A program made the position numbers and the translations under genes. This document shows positions 1 through 5,834 of a stretch of 6,321 nt of DNA, piece after piece. Positions within the stretch are counted from its first letter, which is position 1. Every line of letters starts with the position of its first letter. The notes beneath the pieces are model-generated. The model was given only the letters and a program-made list of their open reading frames with translations, did no database searches and had not been told where the DNA came from. Source of the stretch: Bacteroidota bacterium. GTDB taxonomy: Bacteria; Bacteroidota; Bacteroidia; Flavobacteriales_D; Crocinitomicaceae. The stretch lies in assembly GCA_016866375.1 (NCBI GenBank), contig VGMK01000126.1, forward strand, positions 1 through 6,321. The letters are read 5' to 3'.

Positions 1-1639
1 CAACAAAAAGATGTTCGAGGAAATCTTGATCTCTTGTCGCTGAGCCTTTTGATCCCATACCACCTCTATTCTGAACTTTATATTCAGTCAGGTTGGTTCG
101 CTTGATATATCCGGCATGCGAAATAGTAACTACGACCTCTTCATCAGCAATCAAGTCTTCCATACGCATTTCACTTGCTGAATATTCTATCGAGGATCTT
201 CTTTCGTCGCCATATTTTTCTTTCACCTCCTCCAATTCTTGTTTAATGATGGCCATGCGACGGGATTCATTCTCCAAAATATCCTTAAGGTCTGTGATTA
301 ACTTCATCAAGTCGTCGAACTCCGCACGTAATTTATCTTGTTCAAGACCAGTAAGTTGTCTTAAGCGCATATCTACAATCGCACGAGTTTGGATTTCAGA
401 GAGAGCAAAACGTAAGGCTAATTTCTCACGAGCATCGTCCGGGCTTGCAGAGGCTTTAATAATTTCAATTACTTCATCGATATTGTCGGATGCAATGATT
501 AGACCCTCTAAAATATGTGCTCTTTCCTCTGCTTTTCGCAATTCATAACGGGTTCTTCTGATGACTACTTCGTGTCTGAATTCCACAAACTCATGAATGA
601 GTTGCTTTAAATTCATCATCCGCGGTCTTCCGTCAACTAAACAAATATTATTGACAGAGAAAGAGGTTTGTAAAGCAGTAAATTTGTAGAGTTTATTCAA
701 GACTACATTAGCAATTGCATCTCTTTTAATTTCAAAAACAATGCGCATTCCATTTCTATCAGACTCATCACGTAAATCTGAAATCCCTTCTATCTTTTTG
801 TCGTTAACTAATTCCGCGATTTTCTTAATCATTTCCGCTTTATTGACCTGATAAGGTATTTCAGTTACAATAATTTGTTCTCTTCCCCCTTCCTCTTCAA
901 TTTCCGCTTTGCCACGAATTACAATTCTTCCTCTTCCCGTCAAAAATGCTTCGCGAACGCCTTCGTAACCGTAAATAATTCCGCCTGTCGGAAAGTCAGG
1001 TGCCTTTACATATTGAAGTAATTCTTCGTCTTCAATTGCGCGATTGTCGATGTAAGCGATGGTGCCTTCAACAATTTCTGTCAAGTTGTGAGGCGCCATA
1101 TTGGTTGCCATTCCTACAGCAATACCAGCAGCTCCATTCACTAAAAGATTTGGGATTTTTGTTGGTAACACACTTGGTTCCTCAAGGCTATCGTCAAAGT
1201 TTGCAGTGAAATCAACCGTCTCCTTGTCTAAATCATCGAGCATTTCCTCGGCAATTTTTCTAAGTCTCGCCTCCGTATACCTCATTGCTGCAGGGCTGTC
1301 GCCGTCAACAGATCCAAAGTTTCCTTGACCGTCAACAAGTGGATAGCGCAGGGACCAAGGTTGAGCCATTCTCACCATTGTATCATAAACGGAGCTATCA
1401 CCGTGCGGATGGTATTTCCCAAGCACTTCGCCGACAATTCTCGCAGATTTTTTATAGGGCCGATTGGAATAAACACCTAAATCTTGCATTCCGTACAATA
1501 CGCGCCTGTGAACGGGTTTAAACCCATCCCTTACGTCAGGAAGCGCACGCGAAACAATCACCGACATCGAATAATCGATGTAAGCTGATTTCATTTCATC
1601 CTCAATGTTTATCTGAATAATTTTTTCTCCATCTGCCAT
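1..1639 (-). CDS. gyrA: DNA gyrase subunit A, partial (3' end beyond left edge)
   Basis: This is the breakage-reunion subunit of DNA gyrase, which with GyrB introduces negative supercoils into DNA using ATP. The minus-strand frame is open from an ATG at 1639-1637 to the left edge and gives 546 residues; the family is usually over 800 long. The winged-helix region carries HPHGD (77-81), and the catalytic tyrosine is Y121 in AMRYTEARL, next to R120. Further on come the tower/coiled-coil region and the first blade of the C-terminal beta-pinwheel, from about residue 495. The GyrA-box, QNRGGMG at 523-529, departs from the E. coli form QRRGGKG. The quinolone-target positions are Ser82 and Asp86 (E. 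coli 83 and 87), so they look wild type. The start fits the conserved N-terminus (MADGEKIIQINIEDEMKSAY); no strong Shine-Dalgarno motif is seen. It is divergent from clpC. ParC is the main alternative, but the GyrA-box and overall similarity favour GyrA. Confidence 0.97.
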   Translation of the reverse strand, partial: MADGEKIIQINIEDEMKSAYIDYSMSVIVSRALPDVRDGFKPVHRRVLYGMQDLGVYSNRPYKKSARIVGEVLGKYHPHGDSSVYDTMVRMAQPWSLRYPLVDGQGNFGSVDGDSPAAMRYTEARLRKIAEEMLDDLDKETVDFTANFDDSLEEPSVLPTKIPNLLVNGAAGIAVGMATNMAPHNLTEIVEGTIAYIDNRAIEDEELLQYVKAPDFPTGGIIYGYEGVREAFLTGRGRIVIRGKAEIEEEGGREQIIVTEIPYQVNKAEMIKKIAELVNDKKIEGISDLRDESDRNGMRIVFEIKRDAIANVVLNKLYKFTALQTSFSVNNICLVDGRPRMMNLKQLIHEFVEFRHEVVIRRTRYELRKAEERAHILEGLIIASDNIDEVIEIIKASASPDDAREKLALRFALSEIQTRAIVDMRLRQLTGLEQDKLRAEFDDLMKLITDLKDILENESRRMAIIKQELEEVKEKYGDERRSSIEYSASEMRMEDLIADEEVVVTISHAGYIKRTNLTEYKVQNRGGMGSKGSATRDQDFLEHLFV

Positions 1640-1680
1640 AGTCACTATTTTTTCCTAAATGCTTTTATTTTTAAAGCTTT

Positions 1681-1688
1681 CAAAGATA
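1681..1688 (-). promoter_or_regulatory. Candidate gyrA promoter, Bacteroidota -7 element
   Basis: The minus strand reads TATCTTTG, an exact match to the Bacteroidota -7 consensus TAnnTTTG. Transcription would begin near 1675, giving a leader of roughly 35-40 nt before the gyrA ATG. No TTG lies at the usual -33 spacing, so the call rests on the -7 element alone. An 8-bp palindrome, AAAGCTTT (1673-1680), falls at the predicted start site, and a 5-bp inverted repeat lies just upstream at 1699-1709. The same octamer recurs in front of grpE. Confidence 0.45.
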
Positions 1689-1698
1689 ATTTATAAGA

Positions 1699-1709
1699 GA
1701 GAATTTCTC
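1699..1709. repeat. Short inverted repeat upstream of the gyrA -7 element
   Basis: GAGAA-T-TTCTC is a perfect 5-bp inverted repeat around one central base. It lies 10 bp upstream of the gyrA -7 element, between the expected -10 and -35 zones, where an operator could sit. At this length it could also be chance in AT-rich DNA. Confidence 0.25.
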
Positions 1710-1742
1710 GACTTTATCTAAAGGTTTTTACTAACAAAATCG

Positions 1743-1776
1743 GCACTTTTATTGTGGATAAATCTGACGCACTTTT
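1743..1776 (+). repeat. Direct repeat GCACTTTT x2 flanking the DnaA box
   Basis: GCACTTTT occurs at 1743-1750 and again at 1769-1776, with starts 26 bp apart (about 2.5 helical turns). The two copies bracket the DnaA box and lie directly upstream of the clpC -7 element. This is a possible binding site for a heat-shock or stress regulator, but two 8-mers are weak evidence. Confidence 0.25.
1753..1761 (-). promoter_or_regulatory. Perfect DnaA-box nonamer
   Basis: The minus strand reads TTATCCACA, identical to the strong DnaA-box consensus. It lies in the gyrA-clpC divergent intergenic region, about 65 bp upstream of the gyrA -7 element and about 30 bp upstream of the clpC -7 element. I saw no second perfect copy in the window, so this is not an origin by itself. 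It may be a single DnaA regulatory or titration site, or a chance match. Confidence 0.45.
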
Positions 1777-1789
1777 GAAAATTTAAGGT

Positions 1790-1797
1790 TATATTTG
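1790..1797 (+). promoter_or_regulatory. Candidate clpC promoter, Bacteroidota -7 element
   Basis: TATATTTG matches TAnnTTTG exactly and ends 18 bp before the clpC ATG, which implies a very short leader of about 10-15 nt. The nearest upstream TTG (1775-1777) is only 12 bp away, closer than the usual 17-23 bp, so the -33 element is poor or absent. I see no CtsR-like operator or CIRCE element here. Confidence 0.45.
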
Positions 1798-1815
1798 TAA
1801 ATTGATAAAAAGTTA

Positions 1816-4338
1816 ATGGAAGCGAAGTTTTCACCAAGAGTCAAAGATGTGATTTCCTACAGTCGAGAGGAGGCTGTCCGGTTATCAAATGAGTTTGTTT
1901 GTCCAGAACATTTATTACTGGGCTTAATCAAGTTGAATGAAGGAACAGCCATCGATATTTTAGGTGAATTTCAATTAGATCTTTCCCAGTTGAAAATGGA
2001 ATTAGAAAAAGTATTAGTCAAGTCAAGCGTGGCTAATTTATTGAACGTGAATTTACCTTTACTCAAGCAAACGGAGAATATAATTAAACAATCCTACCTG
2101 GAGGCAAAGCATTTTAAATCACCAATTATTGGGACTGAGCATTTACTCCTAACAATATTGCGTTACGAAGATTGTGCGGCTTGCCAGTTACTGAATAAAT
2201 ATGGAGTTATGTATGAAAACGCTAAAGACGAATTAGAGGCAACGGCCGATGAACGGAAATTACCGAAAGCCGAATTTCCAGGAAGTAGTGACGAAGAGGA
2301 ATCGTTTTCTACCCAAAAGAAACCTGCTGATTCAAAATCTAAAACACCTGTTTTGGATAATTTTGGAAGAGATTTGACTAAAATGGCTGAAGTAGGGCGT
2401 CTGGATCCTATTGTAGGTAGGGAAAAAGAAATAGAGCGCGTCAGTCAAATACTTTCGAGGAGAAAGAAAAATAATCCCATATTAATAGGAGAACCAGGCG
2501 TTGGAAAAAGTGCAATAGCCGAAGGCCTCGCACTGCGAATTGTGCAAAGGAAAGTTTCTCGTGTGTTGTTTAATAAACGCATTATTTCTCTTGATCTTGC
2601 CTCTTTGGTGGCTGGCACAAAATACAGAGGTCAATTTGAGGAAAGAATGAAAGCAGTAATGCAAGAGATTGAACGAAATCCCGATATCATACTTTTTATT
2701 GATGAAATTCATACCATAATTGGCGCTGGCGGTGCAAGCGGATCTCTTGACGCATCCAATATGTTTAAACCAGCACTAGCAAGAGGTGAAATGCAAGCAA
2801 TCGGTGCAACAACTTTAGATGAATATCGGCAATATATCGAGAAGGACGGTGCCCTCGAACGCAGGTTTCAGAAAGTTTTAATTGAACCAACCACTATTGA
2901 GGAAACAATCCAAATATTGAACAACATTAAAGAGAGGTATGAGGACCATCACTCGGTAGTTTACACTCCAGAGGCTGTCTCCGCATGTGTGAAATTAACA
3001 GAGCGTTACATCACCGATCGACATCTACCGGATAAAGCGATTGACGCCCTCGATGAGGTTGGTTCGAGGGTACACATCACGAATATAAATGTCCCTCAGG
3101 AAATATTAGAAATAGAACAAAAAGTCGAGGAGCTAAAAGATCAGAAAGCAGAAGTAATTCGATCACAACAGTACGAAAAAGCAGCCGAATTAAGAGATTC
3201 TGAACGTAAGTTACAAGAACAACTTGAGGAGGCAAAGAAAAAGTGGGAGGATGAATCTAAAAACAACAAGGTGGTTGTCTCTGAGGAAGATGTGGCACAT
3301 GTCGTTTCGATGATGTGTGGAATCCCCGTAACAAAGGTCTCCCAGACGGAAACGGGAAAATTAGTGAAAATGGCAGAGTCAATTCGTGGGAAAGTAATAG
3401 GTCAAGACGAGGCGGTAGAAAAAGTGGTGAAAGCAATTCAGCGAAACCGTGCAGGTTTGAAAGATCCGAATAAGCCAATTGGATCCTTCTTTTTCCTTGG
3501 ACCAACAGGTGTTGGTAAAACACAACTGGCTAAAATACTTGCGAAAAATTTATTTGATTCTGAAGAGGCCCTCATTCGAATAGATATGTCAGAGTATATG
3601 GAGAAGTTTTCCATTTCAAGACTGGTAGGTGCTCCCCCAGGATACGTAGGTTACGAGGAAGGTGGACAATTGACTGAAAAAGTGAGAAGAAGGCCCTATG
3701 CCATTGTTCTTTTGGATGAAATCGAGAAAGCGCATCCCGATATTTTTAATCTTCTCTTGCAGGTTTTAGACGACGGGCACATGACCGATGGATTGGGTAG
3801 GAAAATAGATTTTAAGAATACTATTCTCATTATGACCTCGAATATTGGGGCAAGACAACTCGCTGATTTTGGAACTGGTGTAGGGTTTGGAACAAAATCA
3901 CAGGAGGATGCTCGTGAGGAAAACTCCAAAGTAGTTATTCAAAACGCGCTAAGAAAAGCCTTTTCTCCGGAATTTTTGAATAGGGTTGACGATATGATCA
4001 TGTTTAAATCTCTAGGGAGAGAGGAAATTCATAAAATAATTGATATCGAGTTAGATCAGTTGTACAGACGCATTAACAGCCTTGGGTATTTAATAGAATT
4101 GACTGACAAAGCGAAGGATTTTATTGTTGATAAGGGTTACGATGAAAAATTTGGTGCCAGACCCTTAAAGCGCGCCATACAAAAATACATTGAAGATCCA
4201 TTGGCTGAGGAAATTATTAAAGCAAATCTCTCTGAAAACGACGTGATTTTGATGGATTTACAGGAAGGAAAAGAAGAATTGTCACTGGCTGTTAAAAAAG
4301 CAAAGACGAGTAAAAAATCAAACACTCCAGAAGAGTAA
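1816..4338 (+). CDS. clpC: ATP-dependent Clp protease ATP-binding subunit ClpC
   Basis: This is a cytoplasmic class I AAA+ unfoldase that threads substrates into the ClpP protease. At 840 residues it is complete and near the usual ClpC length. The N-domain has two Clp-N repeats (about 1-145), followed by an acidic linker (155-178). AAA+ domain D1 has Walker A GEPGVGKS (225-232), pore loop KYRG with Tyr270, Walker B with Asp296/Glu297, and GALERRF at 345-351 supplying the arginine finger. A UVR-type coiled-coil middle domain spans about 434-480. D2 has Walker A GPTGVGKT (562-569), pore loop GYVG (609-612), Walker B with Asp634/Glu635, the ClpP-docking loop VGF (689-691) and sensor-2 GAR (780-782). 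The short middle domain and VGF loop argue for ClpC rather than ClpB. The gene stands alone, divergent from gyrA, without ctsR, mcsA or mcsB. It ends in tandem stops, TAATAA. Confidence 0.97.
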   Translation: MEAKFSPRVKDVISYSREEAVRLSNEFVCPEHLLLGLIKLNEGTAIDILGEFQLDLSQLKMELEKVLVKSSVANLLNVNLPLLKQTENIIKQSYLEAKHFKSPIIGTEHLLLTILRYEDCAACQLLNKYGVMYENAKDELEATADERKLPKAEFPGSSDEEESFSTQKKPADSKSKTPVLDNFGRDLTKMAEVGRLDPIVGREKEIERVSQILSRRKKNNPILIGEPGVGKSAIAEGLALRIVQRKVSRVLFNKRIISLDLASLVAGTKYRGQFEERMKAVMQEIERNPDIILFIDEIHTIIGAGGASGSLDASNMFKPALARGEMQAIGATTLDEYRQYIEKDGALERRFQKVLIEPTTIEETIQILNNIKERYEDHHSVVYTPEAVSACVKLTERYITDRHLPDKAIDALDEVGSRVHITNINVPQEILEIEQKVEELKDQKAEVIRSQQYEKAAELRDSERKLQEQLEEAKKKWEDESKNNKVVVSEEDVAHVVSMMCGIPVTKVSQTETGKLVKMAESIRGKVIGQDEAVEKVVKAIQRNRAGLKDPNKPIGSFFFLGPTGVGKTQLAKILAKNLFDSEEALIRIDMSEYMEKFSISRLVGAPPGYVGYEEGGQLTEKVRRRPYAIVLLDEIEKAHPDIFNLLLQVLDDGHMTDGLGRKIDFKNTILIMTSNIGARQLADFGTGVGFGTKSQEDAREENSKVVIQNALRKAFSPEFLNRVDDMIMFKSLGREEIHKIIDIELDQLYRRINSLGYLIELTDKAKDFIVDKGYDEKFGARPLKRAIQKYIEDPLAEEIIKANLSENDVILMDLQEGKEELSLAVKKAKTSKKSNTPEE

Positions 4339-4341
4339 TAA

Positions 4342-4378
4342 GGGTATAAAAGCATCAGAAAGACGGGTTACCATGCCC
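4342..4378. terminator. Weak candidate bidirectional terminator between clpC and the nitroreductase gene
   Basis: GGGTAT (4342-4347) can pair with ATGCCC (4373-4378) in a 6-bp stem with one G-U pair on the plus-strand RNA. The loop is long, 25 nt. A T-rich stretch (TCATTTATCTTTT) follows on the plus strand, and the minus-strand side is followed by a shorter T-rich run. Its position in the short gap between two converging genes suits a shared terminator, but the long loop and imperfect U tract make it weak. Confidence 0.25.
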
Positions 4379-4382
4379 TCAT

Positions 4383-5105
4383 TTATCTTTTAAATATTAC
4401 CTCCTCGTTTGGTAATCGAAATCTTGGGCCCCAAATTCCTTCTTCTGTGCCTTTACCTACAGAAATAATCATGTTGATTTCTGCACCTCGGGGTAGTTTC
4501 AAAGCACGCTTTACTCGCATTTCATCAAATCCTTCCATGGGACAAGAGTGGAATCCTTCAGCTGCTATCGACAACATGAACGTTTGAGCAGCCAGTGCAC
4601 AAGATTTGTGGACCATAATGCGTTGATTAGCCACTCCTCCCGTTCTAAAAAAAGGTTTTCTCAACCCCATGACAAAAGAAATGCTTCTTCGAATGGTAGA
4701 CATCACCCCAATTCCGTCGTTGGAATAAAGCAATGGCATAACCTTTCCATAATAATCGAGGCCTCCCTTTTGTAATTTTCCGGGTTCTCCAACTATTGTA
4801 CTCTTTATTTTTTCTTGATTCCATTTTGCCCGAGATTTCCATTTATCCTTTCTAGTGACAAAAACTACCATTTCTTTGGCTGTTTTGGCAGCCTGTTGGC
4901 CTAGGCAAAGCGGAACGAATTTTTCCAATTCCGAATTTGAATGAATCCAGTAAAACTCCCACAATTGCATATTACTGCTATTTGGCGAAAGCACAGCACG
5001 CTCCAAACTTTTAGTTATCACTGCCTCCGGGACTTCGGTATTGGGGTCAAATGATCGGTTTGACCGCCTGAATTGAATGATTTGTTCGAATTCTTTGCTA
5101 TACAT
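4383..5105 (-). CDS. Nitroreductase-family FMN-dependent oxidoreductase
   Basis: This is a predicted cytoplasmic flavoprotein of the nitroreductase fold, usually a homodimer that reduces nitro compounds, quinones or flavin-linked substrates with NAD(P)H. The true substrate cannot be read from sequence. It has 240 residues. The FMN-phosphate motif RRSNRSF is at 13-19, the flavin-contact segment SPNSSNMQLW is at 40-49, and AAEGFHSCPMEGFDE (181-195) plus IISVGKG (213-219) complete the cofactor site. A basic/hydrophobic insertion (about 105-160) lies between the two halves of the fold; from memory, related Bacteroidota and proteobacterial nitroreductases have it too. No signal peptide or membrane span is seen. 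The ATG at 5105-5103 places RRSxR at the usual distance from the N-terminus. The gene converges on clpC (44 bp between stop codons) and diverges from grpE; I found no convincing -7 element for it. The family call is firm, the reaction is not. Confidence 0.9.
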   Translation of the reverse strand: MYSKEFEQIIQFRRSNRSFDPNTEVPEAVITKSLERAVLSPNSSNMQLWEFYWIHSNSELEKFVPLCLGQQAAKTAKEMVVFVTRKDKWKSRAKWNQEKIKSTIVGEPGKLQKGGLDYYGKVMPLLYSNDGIGVMSTIRRSISFVMGLRKPFFRTGGVANQRIMVHKSCALAAQTFMLSIAAEGFHSCPMEGFDEMRVKRALKLPRGAEINMIISVGKGTEEGIWGPRFRLPNEEVIFKR

Positions 5106-5212
5106 GTTGCGAAGATAATTTATTTGGCGCTTTACATCTTAAATAATGGGCTTAATGAAAATTTTTTGTTTCAAACTGACATTTTTTCTTTCAAAAGTTT
5201 GTATTCACTGAC

Positions 5213-5220
5213 GACATGTC
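5213..5220. repeat. Palindrome GACATGTC next to the grpE promoter
   Basis: GACATGTC is a perfect 8-bp palindrome directly abutting the TTG proposed as the grpE -33 element. A looser inverted repeat, TGAC-TC-GTCA, lies at 5246-5255 at the end of the -7 element. These could be regulator contacts for a heat-shock operon, but they do not resemble CIRCE and may be chance. Confidence 0.25.
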
Positions 5221-5247
5221 TTGAATTAGAGAATGGCAGTATCTTTG
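5221..5247 (+). promoter_or_regulatory. Candidate grpE-dnaJ promoter, Bacteroidota type
   Basis: TATCTTTG (5240-5247) matches TAnnTTTG and is identical to the proposed gyrA -7 octamer. A TTG at 5221-5223 lies 16 bp upstream, one base short of the 17-23 bp range known from Flavobacterium promoters. This is the best-formed promoter in the window. The start site would be near 5253, giving a leader of about 20 nt that contains a run of nine A bases. Confidence 0.55.
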
Positions 5248-5265
5248 ACTCGTCAGCAAAAAAAA

Positions 5266-5286
5266 ATGAGCGATGTCAAAAAATAA
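5266..5286 (+). other. Six-codon mini-ORF overlapping the grpE start
   Basis: ATG at 5266-5268 follows the A9 run and opens MSDVKK, ending at TAA 5284-5286. It overlaps the grpE ATG (5273) in a different frame, so ribosomes starting here would pass over the grpE start and stop 14 bases past its A. It might reduce or couple grpE translation. It may equally be accidental, as no ribosome-binding motif distinguishes the two starts. Confidence 0.2.
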
Positions 5287-5827
5287 AGCGAAGTCAGTCG
5301 AGGAAACAACTGAAAACAATGAGTTAGACAGGGAAAATCAGTCAGATATAGATGATAATGCAACAGAACCTGAAAAGAGTACTGAACCCACAGCAGAGGA
5401 AAAATTGGCAGAATTAAATGATCGGTATTTAAGATTACATGCAGATTTTGAAAATTTCAGGAAGCGTACGTATGCTGAAAAAGTTCAGTTGATTTCAAAT
5501 GCGAACGCATTGCTATTGAAGGACTTATTACCGGTATTAGACGATTTCGATCGCGCGAAAGCGAGTAATATCAATACGGAGGACTCGACCATTTTGAAAG
5601 AGGGTTTCGTATTAATTCAAAGTAAATTTTTGTCAATTCTGGAGTCAAAAGGATTAAAAGCGATGGAGGCGAAAGGGGAGTCTTTTAATATCGAATTACA
5701 CGAGGCTGTTGCCAATATGCCAGCGACCGATGAGTCCCTTAAAGGTAAAGTGATAGATGATTTAGAAAAAGGGTATTATTTGAACGATACGGTAATTCGC
5801 TTTGCCAAAGTTGTCGTTGGCCAATAA
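5273..5827 (+). CDS. grpE: GrpE, nucleotide exchange factor of DnaK
   Basis: GrpE dimerises and opens the DnaK nucleotide-binding cleft, releasing ADP so the Hsp70 cycle can continue; it acts in the cytoplasm. The protein has 184 residues, normal for the family. Residues 1-42 are acidic and polar, probably disordered. A long helix follows (about 42-85), with RYLRLHADFENFRKR (51-65) as the family-typical dimer segment. The C-terminal beta domain carries the GrpE signature, from VIDDLEKGYYL (160-170) to VIRFAKVVVGQ (174-184). The ATG at 5273 gives a typical GrpE N-terminus; the ATG at 5266 is out of frame. No Shine-Dalgarno motif is visible, only A-rich sequence. dnaJ starts 7 bp after the stop, so the two are almost certainly cotranscribed. 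dnaK is not nearby. Confidence 0.96.
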   Translation: MSKNKAKSVEETTENNELDRENQSDIDDNATEPEKSTEPTAEEKLAELNDRYLRLHADFENFRKRTYAEKVQLISNANALLLKDLLPVLDDFDRAKASNINTEDSTILKEGFVLIQSKFLSILESKGLKAMEAKGESFNIELHEAVANMPATDESLKGKVIDDLEKGYYLNDTVIRFAKVVVGQ

Positions 5828-5834
5828 GAATAAA

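Noticed and set aside
93..548. 151-aa plus-strand open frame at the left end
   Set aside because: It lies antisense inside gyrA, is rich in Ser/Ile as expected for a reverse-frame shadow, and resembles no known protein. The minus-strand GyrA reading is unmistakable.
1000..1521. Three overlapping plus-strand open frames
   Set aside because: All are antisense to the most conserved part of gyrA, overlap each other, and show no recognisable domain.
1753..1761. Calling the gyrA-clpC gap a replication origin
   Set aside because: Only one perfect DnaA box is visible, there is no box cluster or clear unwinding element, and dnaA or dnaN is not adjacent.
2482..4355. Four minus-strand open frames (2482-2712, 3257-3523, 3696-3929, 4137-4355)
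   Set aside because: They are antisense shadows of clpC (the last runs slightly past its stop) with no domain.
4548..4842. Small open frames within the nitroreductase gene on both strands
   Set aside because: They sit in other frames of a gene with clear family motifs and have no independent support.
5106..5272. CIRCE (HrcA operator) upstream of grpE
   Set aside because: No sequence resembling TTAGCACTC-N9-GAGTGCTAA is present.
5073..5327. 84-aa plus-strand open frame crossing the nitroreductase start and grpE start
   Set aside because: It spans a divergent promoter region, overlaps both genes, and has low-complexity composition. The grpE promoter and start explain the region better.
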